A DNA stretch of 64,000 nt from Trichomonas vaginalis G3 (taxonomy: Eukaryota; Parabasalia; Trichomonadida; Trichomonadidae), in assembly GCF_026262505.1 (NCBI RefSeq), contig NC_067206.1:18373319-18437318 (forward strand). The letters are read 5' to 3'. The notes below the pieces were generated by a model, which saw only the letters and a program-made list of their open reading frames with translations, searched no databases and had not been told where the DNA came from. The position numbers and the translations under genes are program-made. Within the stretch, counting starts at the first letter, position 1. Each line of letters begins with the position of its first letter. Positions 11,384 to 20,787 of the stretch are shown here, piece after piece.

Positions 11384-11694
11384 CTCTCTTTGACATCCAA
11401 CACTCAGTCTCTCTTTGACATCCAACACTCAGTCTCTCTCTTTGACATCCAACACTCAGTCTCTCTCTTTGACATCCAACACTCAGTCTCTCTCTTTGAC
11501 ATCCAACACTCAGTCTCTCTTTGACATCCAACACTCAGTCTCTCTCTTTGACATCCAACACTCAGTCTCTCTCTTTGACATCCAACACTCAGTCTCTCTC
11601 TTTGACATCCAACACTCAGTCTCTCTCTTTGACATCCAACACTCAGTCTCTCTCTTTGACATCCAACACTCAGTCTCTCTTTGACATCCAACAC
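11384..11694. repeat. 25-bp satellite array
   Basis: About 12 copies of TCTTTGACATCCAACACTCAG with a TCTC linker of variable length follow the 23-bp satellite directly. Open frames through it on both strands are artefacts of the repeat. Confidence 0.93.
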
Positions 11695-11886
11695 TATAAT
11701 TTCTTATATATATTCCTTACGCATTCACATCACATTCTTCCTAATCATTTATTAAATTTTTTTCCCTTTTTTATAAATTTTAAATCTTTTTAATTATATT
11801 TTTTTTGATTCATTTCCTTATATTTTTAAATATTTTTATCTCTCTGTATTTCAGTTTAAAATCCGTTTATTATTTCAAATTCGCTT

Positions 11887-14523
11887 ATGGCCCAGACTCC
11901 TAAGGACATGGTTCCTGATGAGACCCGCGAGCCTTTTTTTGTTGAAGAACCAAAAATCGAAGCAATTGATCCTTTCAAGTATATTAACTGTACCAACTAC
12001 CTAGATTTGAACACAATTTCCATATTACTCAAAGAAATCGAAAAAAACATACTGGCTTACACACACACCGATATTGCTCAAGCTCTTAGTGTTGCCGGAA
12101 TTTCTTATGAGCAATTTCAAAAAATTCCTTGCTTTGTTTATATCAACTATTTCTCCAATCTTGCCATAAAAAGGCTTGATCTTTTGGAGATCATTATTTA
12201 TACATACATTACAATATGGGAGTGTAATGATATGAAAATCTTTATTGACAATAATTTTGCTTTTTTTCTTTATGTGGTCGATAAATACTTAGACTTCCAG
12301 ACAATTCAACAATGCAGTTTCTATAATTTGAAAGGTAGATCAAACATAAAAGATGATGTAAAAACAAATAAGCAAATGATTAATATATTATATGAAGATT
12401 TAATTACATGTTATCCATATAAATCGACAGCCAATCTAATATTACATCTTCTAAATGATGATACTACATATAACTTTTCGAATGTTGACTTTCGATTTCT
12501 TGATGATCACTTGCATATCGCTCATTTAGCTTTGCATTTCTCTGCCACAAATGTATTCAATCAGTTTGCACAGGGCATCAAAGATAAAAACTTTAATAAT
12601 TATGTTAAAATTTACAACGGATCTTATTTCGACTTTGATCTTTTGAATGATGGAACTGTGCCCAAATGGATTTTGGCAGGATCAAACTGTGTCAATGCTA
12701 ATATGCTTCCATTTTTGATTTCAACTCATGATTACATCGGATTTCTAAAACAAAATAATCTGAATGAAAGAAGAATTCAAGGGCAAGTATTACTTAACTG
12801 TGCAAAATATAATGAATTCCTTATTTTTCGTACATTTTTAAATAAGGATACCGCAAAAAGCTGTATCAAACATATAACAACGGCATCTGGCTTAGAAGCA
12901 TTTTATCTGGAGACAATGTATAAAATGTTAGATATAAATTTTCTTAACAAATTATATGATACAGAATCATCGAATTATATTGGACTATATTCAAGGCTTT
13001 TATTTTTCGAATGCAATTCCAAAATACCTTATAAAATCAAAAATTTTGAGCTCACTGTTAACAAAAATAAATTATTGAATCCATTTCAAGTATACGAATT
13101 TTTAAGTTATTTACCGTCATTTTTGGAGATCAAAAATGCATCGGTTAAAGATCCTAAAACGGATTTATTTCGATACAGGATAGTATACAATTTTAAATAT
13201 ATAAAGGAAAGCTTAATTACCTCAACAAACAAAAAAACATTATTTGATATTGTCCTTGTTAAAGGGAATTTATTTTCAATTCAATTAAAAAATCTCCCTG
13301 AAGGCATGATGATTGACGAAGATTCATATCTTAAAATTCACAAATCAATTTTGCCATCCCCACAAACCAAAAATAAATTTCGTACGAAGTTAATTAAATA
13401 TAATATAATTGACCGGCCAGAAACAGAAGACGAAAGAGATATTTATGATGAGTTAAAAACCCTTCCAGGACGTGTGCGAGTTCATTATTGTGATGATAAT
13501 GAAACATATCAAATGTTTTGTCAAGGACATAGAGTCGAATGGGTCTCTTGGGTATCACCAATATCTGCGCAATTGCTTATGAATCCGAACTGCAAAATTC
13601 AATTGATTGAGGTCGACGCTACCTTCCCAATTGTAGATTATATTTTAATAGTCCCTCAAATAGTTATTTATAATACAGGGATTCCTATGGGCTTCTATGT
13701 TGGTCCATCCGAAAACGCAGAAGCTTACAAACTGTTTTTTGCCTCTTTAGAAAAATCTGGTGTTACAATCGAAAGAATCAGAGAAATTCCATTCCTTGGT
13801 GATTTAGGAACTGGAATTAAAAAGTTTGCAAAAGATAAAGAATTAATCATATGGGCTTGTATACGCCATGTGCTAAATCTACTGTCTGAGGGAAGCATGG
13901 TGGATGGCATGATCGAGGATACAATCAGAGCCATAAGGCAAGAGGATTATGAAGCGAAGGCTATTCAATATACTCAATTACTCGAAGAATGGCATAATGA
14001 AGGTGCGATTTCATCGAATGCCATTCAAAAATATAACAAATTTTGCATTAATAAAAAAGGAAAATTCTGCTTGTGTTTTAGGGAATGCCTTATTGGCCCA
14101 TCCAATCATGCCGAAAGTTTCCATTTGCAATATCAAAAAATCTTAGAAAAATTTTCGGCAGGAAAATTTGATTTCAAGCTGATGATTCATCTCCTTTCAG
14201 ATTATATAATGCAGAGAGAAAAGGATGTACCGAAAATTGTAAATACAAATGTTAGTCGAGAACTAAGCAACCAAAAGAAATATGCAAAACAGCTCTTGAA
14301 TGTTCATCCTACATGCGGACAATGGTGCATTGATCAGGAATTGATTCTTAAGAGTAAGTTCGGTGTTAAATTTCCATGCATTCACGAAATTAAGAAAGAC
14401 ACTACTATTTCTCAACTAACATTGCCTCCTTGCATAGGATTATTTGAAATCGAAAGAAATGAAGCACAAAATCAATTTAAAGTATCTAACAAGTCAATGA
14501 CTGAGATAAGGATGAGTCAATGA
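11887..14523 (+). CDS. MULE-1 transposase with N-terminal ankyrin-like extension, 878 aa
   Basis: A Mutator-like (MULE) DDE transposase. The RNase H-like core occupies about residues 560-760. Catalytic candidates are Asp in VDATF (about 577), Asp in LGDLGTGIKKF (about 639) and Glu in SNHAESFH (about 743); a WACIRHVLNLL helix follows the second Asp as in MULEs. The first 400 residues are helical, Tyr/Asn-rich, and resemble the degenerate ankyrin-like (DUF3447-type) N-termini common in Trichomonas proteins. That part may be captured host coding sequence (inference). The start is the first ATG after a long AT-rich leader. The last residues (MTEIRMSQ) are encoded by the flanking satellite, so the natural C-terminus, including any SWIM finger, appears to have been replaced. 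The ORF is uninterrupted. Confidence 0.85.
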   Translation: MAQTPKDMVPDETREPFFVEEPKIEAIDPFKYINCTNYLDLNTISILLKEIEKNILAYTHTDIAQALSVAGISYEQFQKIPCFVYINYFSNLAIKRLDLLEIIIYTYITIWECNDMKIFIDNNFAFFLYVVDKYLDFQTIQQCSFYNLKGRSNIKDDVKTNKQMINILYEDLITCYPYKSTANLILHLLNDDTTYNFSNVDFRFLDDHLHIAHLALHFSATNVFNQFAQGIKDKNFNNYVKIYNGSYFDFDLLNDGTVPKWILAGSNCVNANMLPFLISTHDYIGFLKQNNLNERRIQGQVLLNCAKYNEFLIFRTFLNKDTAKSCIKHITTASGLEAFYLETMYKMLDINFLNKLYDTESSNYIGLYSRLLFFECNSKIPYKIKNFELTVNKNKLLNPFQVYEFLSYLPSFLEIKNASVKDPKTDLFRYRIVYNFKYIKESLITSTNKKTLFDIVLVKGNLFSIQLKNLPEGMMIDEDSYLKIHKSILPSPQTKNKFRTKLIKYNIIDRPETEDERDIYDELKTLPGRVRVHYCDDNETYQMFCQGHRVEWVSWVSPISAQLLMNPNCKIQLIEVDATFPIVDYILIVPQIVIYNTGIPMGFYVGPSENAEAYKLFFASLEKSGVTIERIREIPFLGDLGTGIKKFAKDKELIIWACIRHVLNLLSEGSMVDGMIEDTIRAIRQEDYEAKAIQYTQLLEEWHNEGAISSNAIQKYNKFCINKKGKFCLCFRECLIGPSNHAESFHLQYQKILEKFSAGKFDFKLMIHLLSDYIMQREKDVPKIVNTNVSRELSNQKKYAKQLLNVHPTCGQWCIDQELILKSKFGVKFPCIHEIKKDTTISQLTLPPCIGLFEIERNEAQNQFKVSNKSMTEIRMSQ

Positions 14524-14995
14524 CTGATGTAATGATGAGTCAATAACTGAGGTAAGGATGAGTCAATGACTGAGATAAGGATGAGTTGTTGTCTGAGGTA
14601 AGGATGAGTCAATGACTGAGGTAAGGATGAGTCAATGACTGAGTTAAGGATGAGTCTATGACTGAGGTAAGGATGAATTTTTGTCTGAGGTAAGGATGAG
14701 TCAATGACTGAGGTAAGGATGAGTCAATGACTGAGGTAAGGATGAGTCAATGACTGAGGTAAGGATGAGTCAATGACTGAGGTAAGGATGACTTTTTGTC
14801 TGAGTTAAGGATGAGTCAATAACTGAGGTAAGGATGACTTTTTGTCTGAGGTAAGGATGAGTCAATGACTGAGGTAAGGATGAGTTGTTGTCTGAGGTAA
14901 GGATGAGTCAATAACTGAGGTAAGGATGACTTTTTGTCTGAGGTAAGGATGAGTATATGTCTGAGGTAAGGATGAGTCAATGACTTAGGTAAGGA
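14501..14995. repeat. 23-bp satellite array, right of transposase, inverted
   Basis: About 21 copies of CAATGACTGAGGTAAGGATGAGT, the reverse complement of the 10736-11383 satellite, with the same three variants. The array overlaps the last codons and the stop of the transposase gene. Confidence 0.93.
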
Positions 14996-15329
14996 TCATT
15001 CCATTCCAAATATATCACAACACCTACACCTTACACAACCCACAAATCATCTCCAAATTTCTTTTCAGAACTTCTTTTAAATGAGCATTTTTCAATCAAC
15101 AAACATCCCTTCTTTTGCCCGCACAAAAGGTTTCAGATGTTATCTTGTTCGAGAAACTCATGAAACAAAGTTCTAAATGAAAATCCACGGAATGAGCTTG
15201 TTCAATAGCATTATCAATAAAAAGAAATCTATGGTATCGCCCGCACAATACCAAAAGATTCCATTTTGTAATGAATGATTACTATGATCCAAGGATGGTT
15301 CCGTAGACTTGAAAATTTTAAATTGGAGG
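14996..15329. other. Spacer before right TIR of MULE-1
   Basis: Unique AT-rich DNA; no gene or signal is seen. Confidence 0.6.
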
Positions 15330-15700
15330 TTTAATTCAAATTTGGCGGGCTTTTGGTCGTAGATTAATTTAACTAATATGAATTTGGATTGTGCTTTCCT
15401 TATTGATGTAATGATATTTTCACTAATAAAAAATGAAATATACACAAGAAAAAATTATTCAAAAATTATCATTGCATTTTATTTGAAGAAATTTTGAAAA
15501 CACATCATACACATACTATAAATGAATATTATCATCTTAATTTTAATAAATTTCATTTACTTGGAAAGATGCAAGATCATCTTGTACTTACTCTTCGATT
15601 TATTCCATGTAACTTCGCAGGTAATAATGGCGCACTTACCTCTATTTTGGATTTTTATAGTTTCCCTCAAAACACATTCTATGGACTTACGCTCGTATCG
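15330..15700. repeat. MULE-1 right TIR
   Basis: A 371-bp arm, the reverse complement of 8953-9323, ending in CGCTCGTATCG. Confidence 0.92.
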
Positions 15701-16828
15701 CGTTAAAAAATGTCGTTAAAATTGAACCGCGCCGTAAATTAAGTTTTAGCCAGGGGATTTTTGTTAATGCAAAATGTTAGAAACAACATAAAGAATCATA
15801 CAGCATGCTAAATTTTCTAAAATTGAAACTTTGTGTAAAGTAACAATTTTTTTGACATTGTAAATTATGTTCAATATAAATATATAGTATACTCAAATCT
15901 CAGTAGTGAGAATCCATCAAATATAAATTTCCAAAATAAATTTCAAATTAAAGAACAGAACGAGAAAATAAAAAATAAATAAATAAATAAAATATATATA
16001 TAATATCATCACTTTTTGTCAAAAGTGAAGTCAACCCCTTTTCCATGCAGATAAGTTACTTCATTTCTACATAATGATGAAGGGCAGAAAGTCGTGGTTT
16101 GTCATTGACCAGTCCTCAATCATGGTATCATTTGCTGGAAATGGATGGTTAGGACCTTCACTCAAGACAATAATTTAAAAGATATTCTTCAAGGAAGAAT
16201 ATACCTCAAGCCTTCTGATAATGGCTATATTAACAGAAGGAATGTTCTTAATCTGGTGTAACTTACTTGTCCAAAAGGCAAACATTGAATTAAGAAACGA
16301 CAATATCAAAAGAAAATTACTCCTTTTAATAAATTCTCACTATACCAGGGAAAATGAAGCGAGCTTGAGTTATTTACTAGAAAATAATATGAAGCGAAAC
16401 AAAGTGAGGTGAAATTCGTATTTTTCAGATATATCGATCAACATTGAGTTTTATTTGGGTGGAAAATGCATCTATTTGGTGTAAATGAATAGATAGCCTT
16501 TTAAAATGCATTTATGTACAATATTTACCTGATCATAATTTTTTTTTCAAAAATTTTGCTTTTTTAGCATTTTGAAGATCATGAGGTATCTATATATGTA
16601 CTCTAGATTGTATTTGTAAACTCATTTTGACCATATAGCCATTATTTAAACTGCATCTTTTTTGAGATTTCAAATTTTTATATAAAAGAATGTCTGTTTG
16701 TACTCATTTTGTTATACATTGTCTGTTTGTACTCATTTTATTAAAGATATCTTATAATAATATTTATTTTTTATTCATATAATAAAAGATATGTGTTTGC
16801 TATTTATTTTTTGAGATTCTAAACAAAA
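15701..16828. other. Gene-poor flank between MULE-1 and Maverick copy 2
   Basis: No supported gene; the 63-codon frame at 16221-16412 has no recognisable content. Two short matches to other elements occur. About 16010-16055 resembles the right tip of the insert at 31421-32474 (TTTTTGTCAAAAGTGAAGTC then CATGCA). About 16405-16436 (GTGAGGTGAAATTCGTATTT) resembles the inverted repeat at 52029-52090 but lacks its central 14 bp. Both look like scraps of old insertions. Confidence 0.6.
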
Positions 16829-16876
16829 GGTAGTGGGGCTTCCAGGCGCGTTGCGCCCTCTAGCCCATAAGAAATT
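16829..16876. repeat. Left TIR of Maverick copy 2
   Basis: GGTAGTGGGGCTTCCAGGCG and onward to CTCTAGCCCATAA pair with 51926-51971 reversed. A second short match (CCAGCCGGTGAC) lies about 90 bp from the tip here and about 73 bp from the right tip. Confidence 0.92.
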
Positions 16877-16985
16877 TTGCCCAAGACCCAAGAGGAGGAC
16901 CGAACCCCAGCCGACCAGCCGGTGACAAAACCAAAACCGTTGTTATTTACATCATATTAATGGTGTCACTTTTCACAAATTATAT

Positions 16986-17051
16986 ATGTTTTCATGTTTT
17001 GTCACTTTTCTGTCACTTTTCGGGTAAAAACATTTTTATTATTATATATAA
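16986..17051 (+). promoter_or_regulatory. Leader with duplicated TGTCACTTTTC block before the methyltransferase
   Basis: Two copies of TTTTGTCACTTTTC/TTCTGTCACTTTTC lie about 40-60 bp before the ATG, followed by a TTTTTATTATTATATATAA stretch just upstream of the start. The same AAAAGTGACA block (either strand) precedes several other genes in the element and lies in the ends of most inserts, so it may be an element promoter or binding site (inference). Confidence 0.4.
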
Positions 17052-17870
17052 ATGAATTTTACAAAACCACCGTTACCGTTCTTTGGAAATAAGAGTAGAT
17101 GTAAAGATATTATATTGAGAGAACTTAAGAAACTACCGAATGGTCTAACATTTGTAGATTTGTTCGGTGGAAGTTTCTATATATCCCATTTATGTCATAC
17201 CGTATTTCCTGACTCAAAGATTATATGCAATGACTTCGACAACTATATGGACCGTCTCAAACATATTCCAGACACAAACAATATATTGAAAGAGTTAAAA
17301 GAAAAGATACCTATAGGTAAGATGGAACGTATACCATTAGATAACAAAAATATTGTGAGAGAGGTTTTGAAAAAAGCAGAATATATAGACTGGGATAGTA
17401 TATCTGCTAGACTATTATATAGTGGTGCTATAAAAGTTCATGACATTGAAACACTTATGTCAAAAGTTTTATATCTTAACTATACAAATGTTTTCAAAGA
17501 GGACATAGAAAAATATATTGAGGGTATAGAGTTTGTGAGATGTCATTGGACAGAGTTGTATGAAAAATATAAAGACAAGGAAAATGTTTTCTTTATAGTG
17601 GACCCGCCGTTCTATAACACATGGGATTTTCAATACCAAGTAGACTGGACTTTGAGAGACTCTTTAGAAACTTTAGACGTTATACATAACCATCCATGCT
17701 TTTACTTTACATCCGATAAAAGTGGTTTGGAAACCGTTATGAGATGGTTAGAGGACATACATGACTATGAGTTTATATATGACAAGATAGAATATGAGAG
17801 AGGTCCTATAAACCGGAGAAAGTGTCACAATAAAGAAATTTTATTAGTAAGTAAATGTGGTTTGAAATAG
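17052..17870 (+). CDS. N6-adenine DNA methyltransferase (Dam/D12 class), 272 aa
   Basis: A Dam-like enzyme that would transfer methyl from S-adenosylmethionine to adenine N6 in DNA. The order is that of the D12 class: PFFGNKSR near residue 10 (cofactor site), FVDLFGGSFYIS near 35 (motif I), CNDFDN near 60, and the catalytic VDPPFYNT near 180 (motif IV, DPPY-type). Length is normal for the class (about 270 aa) and the frame is intact. It is the first gene inside the left TIR. Dam-like enzymes carried by Mavericks are known in T. vaginalis, whose genome carries 6mA. It may modify the element's own DNA or host chromatin (inference). Confidence 0.9.
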   Translation: MNFTKPPLPFFGNKSRCKDIILRELKKLPNGLTFVDLFGGSFYISHLCHTVFPDSKIICNDFDNYMDRLKHIPDTNNILKELKEKIPIGKMERIPLDNKNIVREVLKKAEYIDWDSISARLLYSGAIKVHDIETLMSKVLYLNYTNVFKEDIEKYIEGIEFVRCHWTELYEKYKDKENVFFIVDPPFYNTWDFQYQVDWTLRDSLETLDVIHNHPCFYFTSDKSGLETVMRWLEDIHDYEFIYDKIEYERGPINRRKCHNKEILLVSKCGLK

Positions 17871-17986
17871 GACTACTTGTTTTAGGTTTTTTCCATTGTG
17901 TCATTTATTTATTTGACGTGGCAGAAAAGTACAGAGAATATGAAGATGAACCAATGCCTGCAAATGTTCAGTATATGTACTCGTAA
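17855..17986 (+). CDS. Small single-pass membrane protein, 43 aa
   Basis: An ATG-started 43-codon ORF that overlaps the last 16 bp of the methyltransferase gene. The N-terminus is one hydrophobic helix (residues 2-20, FEIGLLVLGFFHCVIYLF), followed by a charged tail rich in Glu, Tyr and Pro. This looks like a small viral membrane protein. The gene is immediately followed (23 bp) by the 18010 gene, whose leader has ATTTTTATC. Function unknown. Confidence 0.55.
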   Translation: MWFEIGLLVLGFFHCVIYLFDVAEKYREYEDEPMPANVQYMYS

Positions 17987-18009
17987 GAGATATTTTTATC
18001 TAATATTAA

Positions 18010-18372
18010 ATGGACGCACAGAACTTAGCGAATGCACAGCAACCTGGACAACCAAACCCAGAGAATATTCCAAATGAAGTTAGAATACAAACTGCAATGG
18101 CAAACTATGGTCAAGTGCCAACAGATGTACAAATGCAAACTGCCATGTCAAATGACGCTGCGTTAGGTTTGCCACCATGGTATGCAAATATGAGATGGAA
18201 AGAGTTTTATACAAACCCTGAAGTGGGATATAAACAACTTTATGCAGATGACGCGAACACAGGAGTTGACCCAGAATATGTTTTCTACCAGAGGAGAAAC
18301 AGAATGTATGAGCTCCAGTTAAAGAATGCTATGGAACTCAACAGGAAACGTAAGAGACTAGGCGGACATTAG
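18010..18372 (+). CDS. Small Maverick protein with basic tail, 120 aa
   Basis: Starts MDAQNLANAQQPGQPNP. The N-terminal half is Gln/Asn/Pro-rich with a repeated NEVRIQTAMAN / TDVQMQTAMSN motif. An aromatic middle (PPWYANMRWKEFY) follows, and the end is basic (NRKRKRLGGH), possibly a nuclear localisation or DNA-contact tail. The leader GATATTTTTATCTAATATTAA is shared in form with other genes of the element. No family recognised; virion or packaging role is a guess. Confidence 0.55.
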   Translation: MDAQNLANAQQPGQPNPENIPNEVRIQTAMANYGQVPTDVQMQTAMSNDAALGLPPWYANMRWKEFYTNPEVGYKQLYADDANTGVDPEYVFYQRRNRMYELQLKNAMELNRKRKRLGGH

Positions 18373-18390
18373 ATTTTTACATATAGTAAA

Positions 18391-18684
18391 ATGGGTTTCT
18401 TCAGTAAGATAGGAAACTTCTTTCGAAATGTTGGAAGAGGTATATGGAATGGAATAAAATCTGTCGGAAGAGGAGTATGGAACGGTGTCAAAAATATTGG
18501 TAAAAGAGTAGGTCAGTTTGTTGGTATTATACCTAAAGACCCTGAACCAGAAGAGCAAGCTCTGTTATACAACAGCCTGAACCTGCACCACAGTCTAGTT
18601 GGCAACCAAATCCAACACCTCAACCGTATTAAAAAATTATATTTTTATCGTTCGATAGTAGTTGTATATGAAACTAAGTTCTAA
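18391..18684 (+). CDS. Amphipathic, adenovirus pVI-like small capsid protein
   Basis: The N-terminus MGFFSKIGNFF fits an N-myristoylation signal. It is followed by a repeated amphipathic helix of the type VGRGIWNGIK..VGRGVWNGVK..IGKRVGQ (residues 13-44). This Trp-Gly-Ile-Lys pattern closely resembles the membrane-lytic helix of adenovirus protein VI (its LWSGIKNFG segment). A second gene with the same design lies at 25810-26211. In adenoviruses pVI is freed during entry and opens the endosome; the same role here is inference from the motif. The leader has ATTTTTACATATAGTAAA. Confidence 0.5.
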   Translation: MGFFSKIGNFFRNVGRGIWNGIKSVGRGVWNGVKNIGKRVGQFVGIIPKDPEPEEQALLYNSLNLHHSLVGNQIQHLNRIKKLYFYRSIVVVYETKF

Positions 18685-18707
18685 GTAAAACGCATGGTAT
18701 AATGGAA

Positions 18708-19484
18708 TTATTCTTTTTCTTCCATCTGTAGTAAACCATACTTGAAAGTCTGAAATACTTCCACTTGGTGGTTCGTATAACTTTGTAGGTTTTTCGTAAA
18801 AGTCATTTGCCAAGCATAAGAAAGAGTTTTGGGCGCCAGAAATGAAGCATGAACAATAATAGCATCTGGGTCGAAAACATCTTTAAATAAATATGGTTCA
18901 TCTCTTGCATATCGACTGTAGATATTTGTTAAAGGAGGTTCAACTTTCTGATTTAACATTCTTTGCAAATAATACCATGACATTGCAGTGAATTCTGTAT
19001 ATATTTGTTCGTCTTTATTTGGATTGTCTTCGTAGATTTGAAATGACACTTGTGAATTTTGTTTGTCATATACAATTCTCACATAAAGTGTGCTATCGGT
19101 ATTCGCATATTCATCAGCATATTTTGCATAACATGAATTTATTTTATCTTCTATATTTTTTAATGCAGCCTGTAGAGAAGATGAGAGGTCAACTTGTATT
19201 AGCTCAATTTCTTCCCACATTTTTCGTTGCCCTTCAGATGTATAATCTATATGAAACCTTACAATAAATGGAAAACTTTTATCTTCTACAGACACAAACT
19301 TTATTCTTCGAAAGCCAATAGCTTTTGTGACAGATGGGTCTCTTAACCATCTTAATGGGTAGTCAAAACGATAGCCTTCATGCTTTACGGTATCTGTCTC
19401 AAACTTTTGACCGACATTAGTAAAAAGTTCATCTAATGGTTTAGTTGTAGCAACTCTAGAATTTTCTTTTTCTATTGGAAGCAT
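18708..19484 (-). CDS. Maverick protein of unknown function, 258 aa
   Basis: An intact 258-aa frame starting MLPIEKENSRVATT. It has alternating beta-type segments (RRIKFVSVEDKSFPFIVRFHI, TLYVRIVYDKQNSQVSFQIY) with no enzyme motif, which would fit a jelly-roll or other structural fold. It is transcribed divergently from the fibre gene, with only 18 bp between the two ATGs. I do not recognise the family. Confidence 0.55.
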   Translation of the reverse strand: MLPIEKENSRVATTKPLDELFTNVGQKFETDTVKHEGYRFDYPLRWLRDPSVTKAIGFRRIKFVSVEDKSFPFIVRFHIDYTSEGQRKMWEEIELIQVDLSSSLQAALKNIEDKINSCYAKYADEYANTDSTLYVRIVYDKQNSQVSFQIYEDNPNKDEQIYTEFTAMSWYYLQRMLNQKVEPPLTNIYSRYARDEPYLFKDVFDPDAIIVHASFLAPKTLSYAWQMTFTKNLQSYTNHQVEVFQTFKYGLLQMEEKE

Positions 19485-19502
19485 ATTTTATCTATAATAA
19501 AA
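19485..19502. promoter_or_regulatory. 18-bp divergent promoter region
   Basis: The whole space between two divergent ATGs reads attttatctataataaaa. TTTTATC faces the fibre gene and TTTTATTATAG faces the 258-aa gene. This fits the TTTTTATC-type motif seen 10-25 bp before other ATGs of the element. Confidence 0.4.
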
Positions 19503-20787
19503 ATGTCAAATGAAACAGCGTCTATGAGAGAAATACAACACAACCGACAACTCATTATGCAAGCTCTAAATAAGAACACAACAAACTTTTCAAACTATTC
19601 TAAGATATCTGAGTCATTGAAAGAAGGAAACTTAAAACTGACAATAAACCCAATGACAGATGAGTTTCTATTTCAAGACAATAAGAACAATACTGTCTGT
19701 ATAAATCCAGCAAAAGGAACTTTAAACGAGAAACCTATAAATGAACTTCTTTTGAAAGCAGATGTTGACAACAAAGCTGACAAAGAATATGTAGACGATG
19801 CAATAGCAAAAGAAGAAGAAAGAGCTAACAATGCTTATGCAACAAAAGAACATACTCATCCTGAACTAGCAGACAAAACATATGTTGACAATAAAATGTC
19901 AAGTGAAGTGACAAGAGCTGAAAACGAATATTCTAAAAAGACTCATATACATTATATTAACCAAATACCAAGTCTTAAGGAAACATTAGAGACAAAAGCA
20001 GATAAGACTCATACACATTCTATATCTGATATTACAAACTTACAAGAAACCTTAAACAGGAAAAGTGCCGTTGGACATACACATTCTATATCTGATATTA
20101 CAAACTTACAAGAAACCTTAAACAGGAAAAGTGCCGTTGGACATACACATTCTATATCTGATATTACAAACTTACAAGAAACCTTAAACAGGAAAAGTGC
20201 CGTTGGACATACACATTCTATATCTGATATTACAAACTTACAAGAAACCTTAAACAGGAAAAGTGCCGTTGGACATACACATTCTATATCTGATATTACA
20301 AACTTACAAGAAACCTTAAACAGGAAAAGTGCCGTTGGACATACACATTCTATATCTGATATTACAAACTTACAAGAAACCTTAAACAGGAAAAGTGCCG
20401 TTGGACATACACATTCTATATCTGATATTACAAACTTACAAGAAACCTTAAACAGGAAAAGTGCCGTTGGACATACACATTCTATATCTGATATTACAAA
20501 CTTACAAGAAACCTTAAACAGGAAAAGTGCCGTTGGACATACACATTCTATATCTGATATTACAAACTTACAAGAAACCTTAAACAGGAAAAGTGCTGTT
20601 GGACATACACATTCTATATCTGATATTACAAACTTACAAGAAACCTTAAACAGGAAAAGTGCTGTTGGACATACACATACATCTTCTGAAATAACAGACT
20701 TAAACGTTAGCCTTGAAAATAAAGCAGATAAAACATATGTCAATGAAATATACCAAAGTTTGATAGGAACAAAAAATATTGATACTA
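19503..20787 (+). pseudogene. Fibre gene, shaft part (split by mariner)
   Basis: This is a long trimeric-fibre-like protein. After a 130-residue head it has spaced NKADKEYVDDAI / DKTYVDNKM motifs typical of phage tail fibres, then ten exact copies of a 22-residue repeat (GHTHSISDITNLQETLNRKSAV). HTHSISDITNL is a classic phage fibre shaft motif. It then leads to HTHTSSEITDLNVSLENKADK, where the mariner at 20788-22091 is inserted. The collar-type tip lies on the far side (22092-23073). Role: attachment fibre of the virus-like particle (inference from phage families). Confidence 0.75.
20011..20680. repeat. 66-bp coding tandem repeat, 10 copies
   Basis: In-frame 66-bp units with ACACATTCTATATCTGATAT. 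Copies are identical except for a GCC/GCT change in the last units, so the array expanded recently. The unit number would set the shaft length of the fibre. Confidence 0.95.

Larger units (their letters stand above)
8953..15700. mobile_element. MULE-1: Mutator-like element with 371-bp TIRs
   Basis: The element is bounded by long inverted repeats (8953-9323 and 15330-15700) and carries a MULE-type transposase gene on the plus strand. Satellite arrays flank the gene, with the 23-bp family in opposite orientation on its two sides. No clear 9-bp target duplication is visible: the left flank is the poly-T tract abutting Maverick copy 1 and the right flank begins CGTTAAAAA. This suggests that the left junction was rearranged. 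TIRs, transposase and internal satellites all look recent. Confidence 0.85.

Noticed and set aside
9481-11694. CRISPR-like arrays
   Set aside because: Repeats are head to tail without unique spacers, in a eukaryotic transposon; they are satellites.
11404-11793. ORFs in the 25-bp satellite (both strands)
   Set aside because: Repeat-driven frames with Ser/Leu or Arg/Cys periodicity; no gene.
20009-20743. 244-aa minus-strand ORF opposite the fibre repeats
   Set aside because: It is the antisense of a 66-bp in-frame repeat, so it stays open automatically.
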